The notes under the pieces are model-generated. The model did not search any database. It worked only from the letters and a program-made list of their open reading frames with translations, and was not told the DNA's origin. Of a stretch of 64,000 nucleotides of DNA, positions 40,761 to 52,727 are shown one piece after another; positions within the stretch are counted from its first letter, which is position 1; the number at the start of each line of letters is the position of its first letter. The DNA comes from Pelobates cultripes (lineage: Eukaryota; Chordata; Amphibia; Anura; Pelobatidae), in contig OW240920.1 in NCBI GenBank assembly GCA_933207985.1, positions 148,202,264-148,266,263 of the forward strand, read 5' to 3'. The translations under genes were made by a program, and so were the position numbers.

Positions 40761-40869
40761 CGACAGCCGAGTCACAATATGCTGACTGGGGGTGTTTAGG
40801 GCCACACGTACAGCTCAGAGCGATCTGACTCAAGCAACCGAAAATCATCAGCCTCAGAATGGAGAACAT
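40761..40869 (-). CDS. timp1: TIMP1-like coding exon 1: start codon and signal peptide
   Basis: The ATG at 40869 (A at -3) starts MFSILRLMIFGCLSQIALS, a hydrophobic signal peptide with cleavage before Cys20. The mature protein begins CTCGPKHPQSAYCDSAV; human TIMP1 begins CTCVPPHPQTAFCNSDL. In TIMPs the free amino group and carbonyl of this first Cys chelate the zinc of the metalloproteinase, so the start and cleavage are well fixed. The whole protein is 205 residues with 12 mature cysteines (human 207 and 12). Exon ends at GTAAGT. It is secreted and limits matrix metalloproteinase activity. Confidence 0.96.
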
Positions 40870-40893
40870 GTTGTCCAATCACTATCAATCCAG
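40870..40893 (-). other. timp1: TIMP1 5' UTR part of the start-codon exon
   Basis: The minus strand has a good acceptor (CTGTCTGCAG) 24 bases before the ATG. This implies an upstream noncoding exon, as in mammalian TIMP1. Confidence 0.65.
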
Positions 40894-41189
40894 CTGCAGA
40901 CAGATACACAATGGGTTAAACAAGAAGATACAAGTGAGGTTAAAGACACACTCAGGGCTGGAACCGACCCAGATTGTACCATAAGCGTTAACAGCTGCTG
41001 TACTTGCCCCGAAAGAGAATATAATGTGCTGGAATTGAAGGGGTTAAACTATTAAGCAATGCACAGGGTTCTGGAAAAGAAGAAATTAAACACTGCTGAA
41101 CAGAAGGAGTTAATCAATGCTATATATGCCTTTAGAAACAAACTGGTTAAGTGCAGGGCTGTGCAATGGAAGAGGTTAAATGATGATGT

Positions 41190-41460
41190 GCTGGACTCTA
41201 GCAGAGCACTTGTGTGATGTGCAATGCTTTGGCAGTGAAAGGGTTAAAGGACGCTATGTGTGATCTGGCAGGGAAAGGGTTAAAGGATGCTATGTGTGGC
41301 CTGGCAGGGAAAAGGTTAAAGGATGCTTTGCGTGGTCCAGCAGTGAAAGGGTTAGGTGATGCGGTGCAGGCTCCAGCAGTGAAAGGCTTAGATGATGCAG
41401 TGCAGGCTCCAGCAGTGAAAGGGTTAGGTGGTGCGGTGCAGGCTCTGGCAGTAGATCCCT
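41190..41460. repeat. 36-bp minisatellite in the TIMP1 5' UTR intron
   Basis: About seven copies of GCAGTGAAAGGGTTAGGTGA + TGCGGTGCAGGCTCCA. Decayed versions with GTTAAA continue back to about 40915. Confidence 0.88.
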
Positions 41461-41520
41461 GGTTCCTGGCAGTAAGCACAGAGTGTGCCCAGTTAATGTA
41501 GCTCGGTTTGATCCCTTTAC

Positions 41521-41558
41521 CTGATCACAGGACAGTCAGTGTGCCTCACTCTCAGGAC
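41521..41558 (-). other. timp1: Probable noncoding first exon of TIMP1
   Basis: The minus strand has a donor GATCAG|GTAAAG at 41521/41520. A start about 30 bases downstream of TTTAAA would give a short leader exon near 41558. Human TIMP1 also begins with a short noncoding exon. The 5' end is inferred from spacing only. Confidence 0.5.
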
Positions 41559-41559
41559 T

Positions 41560-41690
41560 GCCTCTCTCTTCTCTACCCGTGGAATTTAAAGCTCCCCTCA
41601 CCCACTCCCTCCTGTGATCTGATTGGCCAAAATCCCTGATCCAGCACCCTTCCCTCTTAGTCAGAGATTTCAAAACAGGAAGAGCTGGGA
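41560..41690 (-). promoter_or_regulatory. timp1: TIMP1 promoter with ETS-, AP-1-like, CCAAT and TTTAAA elements
   Basis: Upstream to downstream on the minus strand: an ETS core (CTTCCTG) at 41682-41676, an AP-1-like TGACTAA at 41663-41657, GGCCAATCAG with CCAAT at 41626-41622, a GGGAGTGGGTGAGGGG tract near 41610-41593, and TTTAAA at 41590-41585. Human TIMP1 is driven by a neighbouring AP-1 (TGAGTAA) and ETS/PEA3 pair. The match in kind is notable, but factor binding is inference. Confidence 0.55.
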
Positions 41691-41694
41691 AATA

Positions 41695-44600
41695 ATACAC
41701 TGTAACTGAGAGTATTAGCCGGGGTCACACATACAGTCTGTAACTTGGGGTATTAGCCGGGGTCACACATACAGTCTGTAACTGGGAGTATTACCGAGGT
41801 CGCACATACAGTCTGTAACTGGGAGTATTATCGGGGGTCACACATACAGTCTGTAACTGGGAGTATTACCGGGGTCACACATACAGTCTGTAACTGGGAG
41901 TATTAACGGGGTCACACATAGTCTGTAACTGGGAGTATTAGCGGGGTCACACATACAGTCTGTAACTGGGAGTATTAGCCGGGGTCGCACATACAGTCTG
42001 TAACTGGGAGTATTATTGGGGGTCACACATACAGTCTGTAACTGAGAGTATTAGCCGGGGTCACACATACAGTCTGTAACTGGGAGTATTACTGAGGTCG
42101 CACATACAGTCTGTAACTGGGAGTATTAGCCGGGGTCACACATACAGTCTGTAACTGAGAGTATTAACCAGGGTCACACATACAGTCTGTAACTGAGAGT
42201 ATTACCGGGGTCACACATACAGTCTGTAACTGGGAGTATTAGCCGGGGTCACACATACAGTCTGTAACTGGGAGTATTACCGAGGTCGCATATACAGTCT
42301 GAAACTGGGAGTATTAACGGGGTCGCACATACAGTCTGTAACTAGGAGTATTACCGAGGTCACACATAGAGTCTGTAACTGGGAGTATTAGCCGGGGTCA
42401 CACATACAGTCTGTAACTGGGAGTATTACCGGGGTCACACATACAGTCTGTAACTGGAAGTATAACCGGGGTCGCACATACAGTCTGTAACTGGGAGTAT
42501 TACCGGGGTCACACATACAGTCTGTAACTGAGAGTATTAACCGGGGTCACACATACAGTCTGTAACTGAGAGTATTAGCTGGGGTCACACATACAGTCTG
42601 TAACTGGGAGTATTAACGAGGTCACACATACAGTCTGTAACTGGGAGTATTAGCCGTGGTCACACATACAGTGTGTAACTGGGAGTATTAACGGGGTCAC
42701 ACATAGTCTGTAACTGGGAGTATTACCGGGCTCACACATACAGTCTGTAACTGGGAGTATTACCGGGGTCACACATACAGTCTGTAATTGCGAGTATTAG
42801 CCGGGGTCACACATACAGTCTGTAACTGGGAGTATAACCGGGGTCGCACATACAGTCTGTAACTGGGAGTATTACCGGGGTCACACATACAGTCTGTAAC
42901 TGGGAGTATTACCGGGGTCACACATACAGTCTGTAACTGGAAGTATTAGCTGGGGTCACACATACAGTCTGTAACTGGGAGTATTAACGAGGTCGCACAT
43001 ACAGTCTGTAACTGGGAGTATTATCGGGGGTCACACATACAGTCTGTAACTGGGAGTATTACCGGGTTCACACATACAGTCTGTAACTGGGAGTATTAGC
43101 CGGGTTCACACATACAGTCTGTAACTGAGAGTATTAGCCGGGGTCACACATACAGTCTGTAACTGGGAGTATTAGCCGGGGTCACACATACAGTCTGTAA
43201 CTGAGAGTATTAGCCGGGGTCACACATACAGTCTGTAACTGGGAGTATTAGCCGGGGTCACACATACAGTCTGTAACTGGGAGTATTAGCCGGGGTCACA
43301 TATACAGTCTGTAACTGGGAGTATTACCGGGGTCACACATACAGTCTGTAACTGAGAGTATTACCGGGGTCACACATACAGTCTGTAACTGGGAGTATTA
43401 GCCGGGGTCACACATACAGTCTGTAACTGGGAGTATTACCGAGGTCGCATATACAGTCTGAAACTGGGAGTATTAACGGGGTCGCACATACAGTCTGTAA
43501 CTAGGAGTATTACCGAGGTCACACATACAGTCTGTAACTGGGAGTATTAGCCGGGGTCACACATACAGTCTGTAACTGGGAGTATTACCGGGGTCACACA
43601 TACAGTCTGTAACTGGAAGTATAACCGGGGTCGCACATACAGTCTGTAACTGGGAGTATTACCGGGGTCACACATACAGTCTGTAACTGAGAGTATTAAC
43701 CGGGGTCACACATACAGTCTGTAACTGAGAGTATTAGCTGGGGTCACACATACAGTCTGTAACTGGGAGTATTAACGAGGTCACACATACAGTCTGTAAC
43801 TGGGAGTATTAGCCGTGGTCACACATACAGTGTGTAACTGGGAGTATTAACGGGGTCACACATAGTCTGTAACTGGGAGTATTACCGGGCTCACACATAC
43901 AGTCTGTAACTGGGAGTATTACCGGGGTCACACATACAGTCTGTAATTGCGAGTATTAGCCGGGGTCACACATACAGTCTGTAACTGGGAGTATAACCGG
44001 GGTCGCACATACAGTCTGTAACTGGGAGTATTACCGGGGTCACACATACAGTCTGTAACTGGGAGTATTACCGGGGTCACACATACAGTCTGTAACTGGA
44101 AGTATTAGCTGGGGTCACACATACAGTCTGTAACTGGGAGTATTAACGAGGTCGCACATACAGTCTGTAACTGGGAGTATTATCGGGGGTCACACATACA
44201 GTCTGTAACTGGGAGTATTACCGGGTTCACACATACAGTCTGTAACTGGGAGTATTAGCCGGGTTCACACATACAGTCTGTAACTGAGAGTATTAGCCGG
44301 GGTCACACATACAGTCTGTAACTGGGAGTATTAGCCGGGGTCACACATACAGTCTGTAACTGGTAGTATTAGCCGGGGTCACACATACAGTCTGTAACTG
44401 GGAGTATTACCGGGGTCACACATACAGTCTGTAACTGAGAGTATTACCGGGGTCACACATACAGTCTGTAACTGGGAGTATTACCGGGGTCACACATACA
44501 GTCTGTAACTGGGAGTATTAGCCGGGTTCACACATACAGTCTGTAACTGAGAGTATTAGCCGGGGTCACACATACAGTCTGTAACTGGGAGTATTACCGG

Positions 44601-45240
44601 GGTTGCACATACAGTCTGTAACTGGGAGTATTACCGGGGTCACACATAGTCTGTAACTGGGAGTATTACCGGGGTCACACATACAGTCTGTAACTGGGAG
44701 TATTACCGGGGTCACACATAGTCTGTAACTGGGAGTATTACCGGGGTCACACATACAGTCTGTAACTGGGAGTATTACAGGGTCACACATACAGTCTGTA
44801 ACTGAGAGTATTAGCCGGGGTCACACATACAGTCTGTAACTGGGAGTATTAGCCGGGTCACACATACAGTCTGTAACTGGGAGTAACTGGTTGCACATAC
44901 AGTCTGTAACTGGGAGTATTACCGGGTCACACATACAGTCTGTAACTGGGAGTATTACCGGGGTTACACATACAGTCTGTAACTGGGAGTATTACCGGGG
45001 TCACACATAGTCTGTAACTGGGAGTATTACCGGGGTCACACATACAGTCTGTAACTGGGAGTATTACAGGGTCACACATACAGTCTGTAACTGGGAGTAT
45101 TACCGGGGTCACACATACAGTCTGTAACTGAGAGTATTAACCGGGGTCACACATACAGTCTGTAACTGGGAGTATTACCAGGGTCACACTGTATAGTCTG
45201 TAACTGGGAGTATTACCGGGGTCACACATAGTCTGTAACT
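41695..45240. repeat. 3.5-kb minisatellite (37/38-bp unit) abutting the TIMP1 promoter
   Basis: About 95 copies of GGGTCACACATACAGTCTGT + AACTGGGAGTATTACCG, with variants in the linker (ACCG, AGCCG, AACG, ATCGG) and GCAC for ACAC. A 1159-bp block is duplicated: rare variants at 42281 and 42652 recur at 43440 and 43811. Confidence 0.96.
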
Positions 45241-46180
45241 GAACTCTGTGATGTCATGTGATTAATAGTAAATAATGCGAGTGGGACGATGTAGGGAGAA
45301 AGTCCATGCTGCCCATTGCGTCACCCCATCTATCGGTCTGACTTCGTGCTGCTGACGTCGTTGACTGTAGAATGCCAGTAAGAGGAGCTGCATGAAATGA
45401 TGTCATTTCCTGGGGTTTTCCCTCACCTTATTCTAATGATATTTTATATGGAAAGTGTAAAAATGGTTATTTGTGTCGCCCCCCTCCTACGCTGATCTCC
45501 CAGAACAGACTCACATTGTCTGTTTCACAATCCGGGATCTATACAGTGGGAACCTGGCTGCAGGCAGCTTGGCTGGACTCTGCAGAGAACCACAACACAG
45601 ACCTAAACCACAACCAGGAATCCTGGAGAAATTCACAGGGTTTTATTCTGACAGTAAATGTAGGATATATTTATCTTGTGCAGGGGCTCGCAGGGGCTAA
45701 AAACAGGTCTGAGAGCGGAATAATTGCAGCAATGGACCAATAAAAAGCCACGTGTGGTTTTTAAACAAAACACCTCAGATCAGAGTCTGTTGTAACCACA
45801 AAGGCGTCGGACCTGTTTATTGTAAGAAGGAATACACGGGTGTAATTGGGATTAGGAAAAAGTTCCTGTAGGCTTGACGTGGGATCCATATCAGTTCACA
45901 GCTGACATCCCATGGTTAATCTGCTACACATTGATAGGAGAAATCAGTACTCCATTGTAGATCTATATCTAAATGGGCCTCGGCCATCGGATTTGTTTCT
46001 GTAGTGATTCGTCAAATAAAGAACAAGATGGTAAAACATATTATATAATACCATATACTACCAGCAATTATCCATACACAGAATGCATTTACAGAGATAG
46101 TCACTGAAATCCAAATGATTGCAATGGAAAATCTCAGGCAATGTGGGATATGTTTCATTAAGGCTTCACACACCTACATG
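45241..46180. other. SYN1 intron, no gene seen
   Basis: Single-copy-looking intron. Overlapping plus frames near 45.47 kb have no recognisable domains, and I do not call them. Confidence 0.5.
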
Positions 46181-46520
46181 TACATTTAATATATACACAC
46201 ACACACCTCATTCACATTTTATACATATATAGAACACATATCTATATTGCAAATGTTATATATATGTATACATACATTTACACACGTATTAACACATAAT
46301 ATACACACACATACACCTCATTCACACCTCATATACACATATATACACTTACACCTGTATGAACACATAATATACACACATATACATACACCTACATTCA
46401 CACATAGTACACACACACACACACACTCATATATATATGCATTTACACATAATATACATACATATACATTTACATGTCATACACACATACGCATACACCT
46501 CATACACACAGTATACACCC
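46180..46520. repeat. CA/TA-rich simple repeat
   Basis: Interrupted ACACAC, ATATAC and CATACAC runs; His/Thr-rich frames are artefacts. Confidence 0.85.
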
Positions 46521-46609
46521 CTAGAACAGAACAAAGATAATTAGGGGCACACCCAGAACATGCATTTCTAAAGAGTGGTGCTGCCGTAAAGAGCAAAATA
46601 TATACATCA

Positions 46610-47765
46610 CAGTACTCCAATATCAGTAGGTCCTACACTAATTACGTCACAGTACCCCAATATCAGTAGGTCCTACACTAATTACGTCACAGTACCCCAA
46701 TATCAGTAGGTCCTACACTAATTACGTCTCAGTACCCCAGTATCAGTGGGTCCTACACTAATTACGTCACAGTACCCCAGTATCGGTGGGTCCTACACTA
46801 ATTACGTCAGAGTACCCCAATATCAGTAGGTCCTACACTAATTACGTCACAGTACCCCAATATCAGTAGGTCCTACACTAATTACGTCAAAGTACCCCAG
46901 TATCGGTGGGTCCTACACTAATTACGTCAGAGTACCCCAATATCAGTAGGTCCTACACTAATTACGTCACAGTACCCCAATATCAGTAGGTCCTACACTA
47001 ATTACGTCAAAGTACCCCAGTATCGGTGGGTCTTACGCTAATTAAGTCACAGAACTCCAGTATCGGTGGGTCTTACACTAATTAAGTCACAGAACTCCAG
47101 TATCGGTGGGTCCTACACTAATTACGTCTCAGTACCCCAATATCAGTAGGTCCTACACTAATTACGTCACAGTACCCCAGTATCAGTGGGTCCTACACTA
47201 ATTACATCACAGTACCCCAATATTAGTAGGTCCTACACTAATTACGCCACAGTACCCCAGTATCAGTGGGTCCTACACTAATTACGTCACAGTACCCCAG
47301 TATCGGTGGGTCCTACACTAATTACGTCAGAGTACCCCAATATCAGTAGGTCCTACACTAATTACGTCAAAGTACCCCAGTATCGGTGGGTCCTACACTA
47401 ATTACGTCACAGTACCCCAGTATCGGTGGGTCTTACGCTAATTAAGTCACAGAACTCCAGTATCGGTGGGTCTTACGCTAATTAAGTCACAGAACTCCAG
47501 TATCGGTGGGTCTTACACTAATTACGTCAGAGTACCCCAATATCAGTAGGTCCTACACTAATTACGTCAAAGTACCCCAGTATCGGTGGGTCCTACACTA
47601 ATTACGTCACAGTACCCCAGTATCGGTGGGTCTTACGCTAATTAAGTCACAGAACTCCAGTATCGGTGGGTCTTACACTAATTAAGTCACAGTACCCCAG
47701 TATCGGTTGGTCCTACACTAATTACGTCTCAGTACCCCCGTATTGATGGGCCTTACACTAATTTT
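46610..47765. repeat. 40-bp minisatellite with a CRE-like core
   Basis: About 28 copies of AGTACCCCAATATCAGTAGG + TCCTACACTAATTACGTCAC. Most copies keep TTACGTCA; some have AAGTCA. Copies at 47.0-47.7 kb form a longer repeating pattern with AGAACTCCAGTATCGGTGGG. Confidence 0.95.
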
Positions 47766-48744
47766 AACATGGGAGATGCTAAGTGCAATGCATACTAAAC
47801 GACTGTCTAAATGACTTCCAGAGACTCTCCTCAATTATCTCTTAACATATAAACCCCATTCACACACATACATATATATACATAATGAGCGCTGTGCAGC
47901 ACAGTGGTCATATTAAAGATTTCTTTGAATGTTTGGCATTCACATAAATACACCCTAAACAGAATGGAGAAATAAAGTAAAACAGAGTGCGGGTCAGGAG
48001 CCCGGATACAAGTCAAGGGCTTGTGAGCAGCACCACTGTAAGCACCTAATAGGGAGCTCCAATAAGGGGGTAACACTCCAATATATGCAGGAAATAGGAG
48101 AAAATTATGTATAGATTCACACAAGGAGAAACTAACATCAAGAGAGCTCCATTGGTATAAGACATTAGGCATTATTACCTTTAATCAATCTAAGGCTATG
48201 TGACAAAACAGGTGATAAACCGGGTATACGCAATCTTAATAACCCAATAGTGTGTAATAAATGATGTATATAAGTACTCTCTCTGGAGTAAAGTGAATTT
48301 GTATTTCGGTGCCAGGAAAACCTCAAAGATGGGGATTGTACTGTCAATGTGCTAAACAGCAGAGCTCTCAGTAGCTCATAAAAGTGTGAGTGAGACACCT
48401 AGATACATAACTGTCTGTAAAACCATTAAGACATATTACACTGTGTTTTGTTGTATTTCTGTTTTATCTTGAGGGTTTTTTGGTACCGAAATACAAAATC
48501 ACTTTTCTCCAATAGTGTACAAGGGACCAGATAATCTGATCTAAACGCAGATGAAAATACCCAAGAAAAAAATCTCTTAATTCACCCTAACAGTCACCTC
48601 GACACCGTGGTCTGACCACTAGTGTCTACCTGAACCAACTCTCCCTACTAAAGTTAAAAATAAATGGTGTCACTAGATGTAACAAAACCCTACTCTGTGC
48701 CTGGAAACACTTGCTATAACCGACCCTTTAAGAGCTAGCCGGGC
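47766..48744. other. Unclassified dispersed-repeat sequence
   Basis: No gene seen. AT-rich, with words resembling 15.6-16.2 kb in style. GTACAAGGGACCAGATAATCT at 48518 is the inverse of a segment at 50.82 kb. Confidence 0.4.
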
Positions 48745-49312
48745 CGATTTGTGCTACAATGTAATTACAGGACCCACCATTGTGACATGCTAAAGGAACT
48801 AAACTGGCTGTTGCTGGAATCCAGACGCACCCTTCATCTTTCCAGCCTTGTGTTTAAGAGCTTTTCTGGGAAACTCCCACCCTACCTGAGCAGAATGCTT
48901 TCCCCAGCTGTTCCCACTTTCTATAACCTCCGATCCAGTACCAACACTTTATTTAGTCTACCTCAATACAAAAAGAAAGTGGCCCAATCCTCCTTCTCCT
49001 AGAGAGCGCCGCAATTGTGGAACGACCTCCCGCACAATTTTAAATCTTCCCTAAGCCTAAAGTCCTTTAAGAGATCCCTCTCTACATACCTCAAATCAGA
49101 ATGCACCTGTCATGGTTGGTTATATATTTCCTACCTGTTCTATGTTAAATTTTGTATATATTGTGTATTAATATTGTTTTTGTATTTTGTTGTACCTAAT
49201 GTAACAATGTAATGATTTGTGGACCCAGGACATACTTGAAAACGAGAGAAATCTCAATGTATCTTTCCTGGAATAATATTTTATAAATAAATAAATAAAA
49301 TAAATAAATAAT
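48745..49312 (+). mobile_element. LINE 3' end (CR1/L2 group), truncated
   Basis: Frames read LKELNWLLLESRRTLHLSSL, FKSFSGKLPPYLSRML and, after a stop, WNDLPHNFKSSLSLKSFKRS, which is the standard C-terminal end of CR1/L2-type ORF2. A 200-bp AT-rich 3' UTR ends in (AAAT)n at 49285-49312. Confidence 0.8.
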
Positions 49313-49739
49313 ACACAGAAACAGAAACCTCGGATTATAAGGACGTATCGTTTATTCAGAAAAGGACATCAAGCTGGATACAAATTGAAGGTCCTTACCT
49401 GCTTTCGTGGGGATTTTTCTATAAAGCATTTCGGGACTTTTAAAGCATTTGCTCAATTGTGAGACCCAGACGGTAGGGACACTGCATTCATCATACAAAT
49501 GCAAACTACCGAACACCGGACCCTGCTACCTAATTATGTTGTAATTTACCTCCCTGATCGGCGAATACAGTCTTCATGGGAAACACACGAATGCTTTGTT
49601 TAAGTTCCTGGATGGCTTTTTGGTGTTGTTGTTTTCCTTAATTAGTGGTGGAGATATTTCACTACCAATTGGTATAAGTTGGGAAGTAATTGTCCCTATA
49701 CTGTATTCTTTTTCACTCATTTTAAATGACCCCACACGA

Positions 49740-50809
49740 ATAGATCTTAAATTTGGCAATTTGATATAGGTTCTATTTGATTATTATTGTTATTTTTATA
49801 TTATGTTTTTTAACTACTGCGCTTATGTAAAATCCAATATGTTATATTGGATTGGACTGGCGTTTGCCCTTTTGCGCATGCGCAGAATTCGACGCTTTTG
49901 GATATATAGCAATTTGGACCATATCGGTATCCGTAGTTTTTTGCAAGGTAAGCTACCAGTACGGAGGATTGCCGTTGCAATGCGACTACTTTCTTTTGGG
50001 GTAGAGGTTAGCTCTGCCTACTTATTAATTTCTTTAACAATTATTCTTGTTTTGTTTCTTTTATTAATTTGCGCGGGTATGATAGTGGGCAGATTGCCAT
50101 TAAGTAATATGGCAGAGGGGCGAGTAGTTATAGTACCAGAAATCCGTGCCAAAACTACCGAACGGCAGGGCTAAGTAGCATATGGGGATTCTGGCGAACA
50201 TCAAGCTACACACGGATGGCAACTCTTTCGGGACTTTTAACTCTCGAACAAGGACCGACCGCAAGGCCAAAACTTATGGAACTATTTTCGGCTATTGTGC
50301 CTGTGCGGTCAGTCAAAACTTTAAAGTGCCATATCTCCCGAACCCCTGAACCGAATGAGATGATTTTTAAATATGTTGTTCTCCCAGAATATGGCTATGA
50401 TATTTGGGGTACATCCAAAACTTGGGGAAAAATGTAACTTTGTTAATTGGGTTACAGGCTTATCTGAGGGGAAGAGATGTGTGGGATGTACCTTATGTTT
50501 TATTGATTGTTGTGTTAATTATGTGGGTGTTTCCCTTGCATGGGTAGCATCACATAAAAGGAGAGTAGCTGCCATTAAAATTCAGTTCTTCTTGACCCTT
50601 CAAATGTAGCCTTGTCTCGTTCTTGAAAGGGGATATGCAGCTTAATCACCTAGCTCTTTTAAGAGCTCTGCCTGACTCTTGCCTTGGATCCAGTGGATGG
50701 GAATAAGCAACTCCACCACTACACAGCGACTTGCCGGGAAGAAAAGGACGTCTCCAACGGCTGATGCCCTCCTACTACCTGGATAGCCGTTACACTAGAC
50801 TAGATTATC
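49740..50809 (+). mobile_element. LTR (family D type), plus orientation
   Basis: The right end GATAGCCGTTACA is sharp and matches the reverse of LTR D's CGTTAGCCGTTACA. Blocks: GACCGACCGCAAGGCC, CGAACCCCTGAACCGAATG, ACATAAAAGGAGAGTAG (TATA-like) near 50552, and AGCTCTTTTAAGAGCT near 50653. The left end is not resolved; 49313-49740 has LTR-like words too. Confidence 0.65.
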
Positions 50810-52727
50810 TGGTCCCTTGTTCTCTTTGGACCCTGTGCCCTTTCTCTCTCCCTAACCTCATTTACACTACCTTCCTGTCAGTCGGACACTAGGGGAACTA
50901 AATGTAAGGTCCCCTTCCTCATTTCTTATACCAGTGGAGCTCTCCCAATGCTAGTTTCCCCTTGTGGGACTCTAAACATCACTTTCTCCTACATCCCAAA
51001 CATAGACTGCATTATAAGTTCTATATATACACACAAATATGGGCATATATACCCGCTGCATATCTTTATTTTTATATATATACACACACACACACACACA
51101 CCCACATTAATGCATATACACCAACATTAATGCGTGTGTGCGTGTGATTAATACATTGTTAAACAAAGATCTGCACACCAGTCAAGCCATAAGACTTGAT
51201 TTTCCCACAGGAATCTCACATTTGCAGTGATGTTACTACCGCAAGGAATTCTGGGTGGGCATATGCAAATAAATTCAACAAAGAATCACATTTTGCCTCA
51301 TTATTGCATTTTTAAAATGGATTCCTTGGACTTTGTGTTTGATGTATCCGCTTCAGATACCACCAACTTACGAGATTCTTGAGGAGCATCCCCAACCTGG
51401 ACTCTGCATTGAGAGCAGTCTCCACTTTTGAGGCCATCTCTCCCCACTATATGCTTACCCCCCTCCCTCCCACCCCTCTCTACCGCTCGAATTGACCTCG
51501 CAATTCACTCTCTACCCAACCCACCAACAACACAATTGAAATATGAAGCAAGACTACACAGAGAAACCCACATGAGCATCCCCACCCCCTACTCAGGGAG
51601 GAAACTCATACAACGCTACACACACATATGCGTCTATGCATGCCCACGAGCATAGAACGAACCACCCTAACCTGGTCACGCCAGAGACTGACACTCAGAC
51701 CCAGACACTTCATAACACAAGAAACCCGACCTGCTAAGTATGTAACTAAATTCTCAATATTGGGCACTAAAGCTTTGCACCGCTGACACTAGCTACGTCG
51801 CACCACACAGCACCTCACGGTTTCACCAACACACTACCTTAAGAACATACGATTTGGCCCACAGCTGTGTAATGTTATCCTAGCGTAACCCGAACCAGAG
51901 GTTTGCAGGCCTAGCATTATATTGATACTCCTATTGTTTTACCTTTGTTACCGTTACAAAACCTGGATATGTACTACAGCTCCAAACAATATGGTTGCAT
52001 CATTATGTTGTCACTTCCAAACGCATGTCTATCCTATAAGATGTGATACTCTCTCACATTTTCCAGTATATGACATTTTCCTAATGTATGCGATTCTCAC
52101 TTCAATAAACTTTGAATTAAAAAAAACAACACGTTTTCGGAAACCTGTTGAACACTAATGTGTTATTGTGTTATTTCAATTAATATCTGTGAAAGCTGTA
52201 TTGAGATTTACATTGTAACTGTTTATGTATCGAACATTCCTTCCTGGCAGTATCTCGGATCTCATTCCATGAAAAGGTTAATTCTCTCTGGTGATGCGTG
52301 TAGTAATAGAAGCTTGCCCTGTGTGGTGCCAGCTCAGACTCTCCTTCACCACAAGACAGAGAAAGAAACCGCAGGAGACGCAGAGACTGACTGGGCCATC
52401 TGCATTCCCCCAGCTTCCTGTATTAGCACACGCAAACCCACTAAACTCACAGACACAGGGAGCAGAGAGCGCAGCCTGAATCACCCCCACAGCCCTTTCA
52501 CTTTCCCTGGGTCTTCACACAGGAATAATGCATGCTGCAATCCTTGTACAGAGCCGACGGGGACCCCAGTATGTGTGGGATTAGTGGGGGTACAGGTATA
52601 ACTTAATAAATGGAAATGGGATTGAAAGAGACATACAGACACTCTCTGTACATCACCTCATAAATCTAATGCTTGTCAGCCAGACCAGAATATTCTCTAT
52701 AGAGCCAGGACTCCCACAGGCTGGTAT
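50810..52727. other. SYN1 intron, mostly unclassified
   Basis: No gene seen. A TA/CA simple repeat lies at about 51025-51120. 51160-52125 resembles the 3' UTR of a LINE, ending CAATAAACTTTGAATTAAAA. Frames at 52.16-52.60 kb overlap on both strands without any known domain. Confidence 0.45.

Noticed and set aside
41695..47765. Evenly spaced repeats that look like CRISPR arrays
   Set aside because: Units are contiguous without unique spacers, in a vertebrate intron; ordinary minisatellites.
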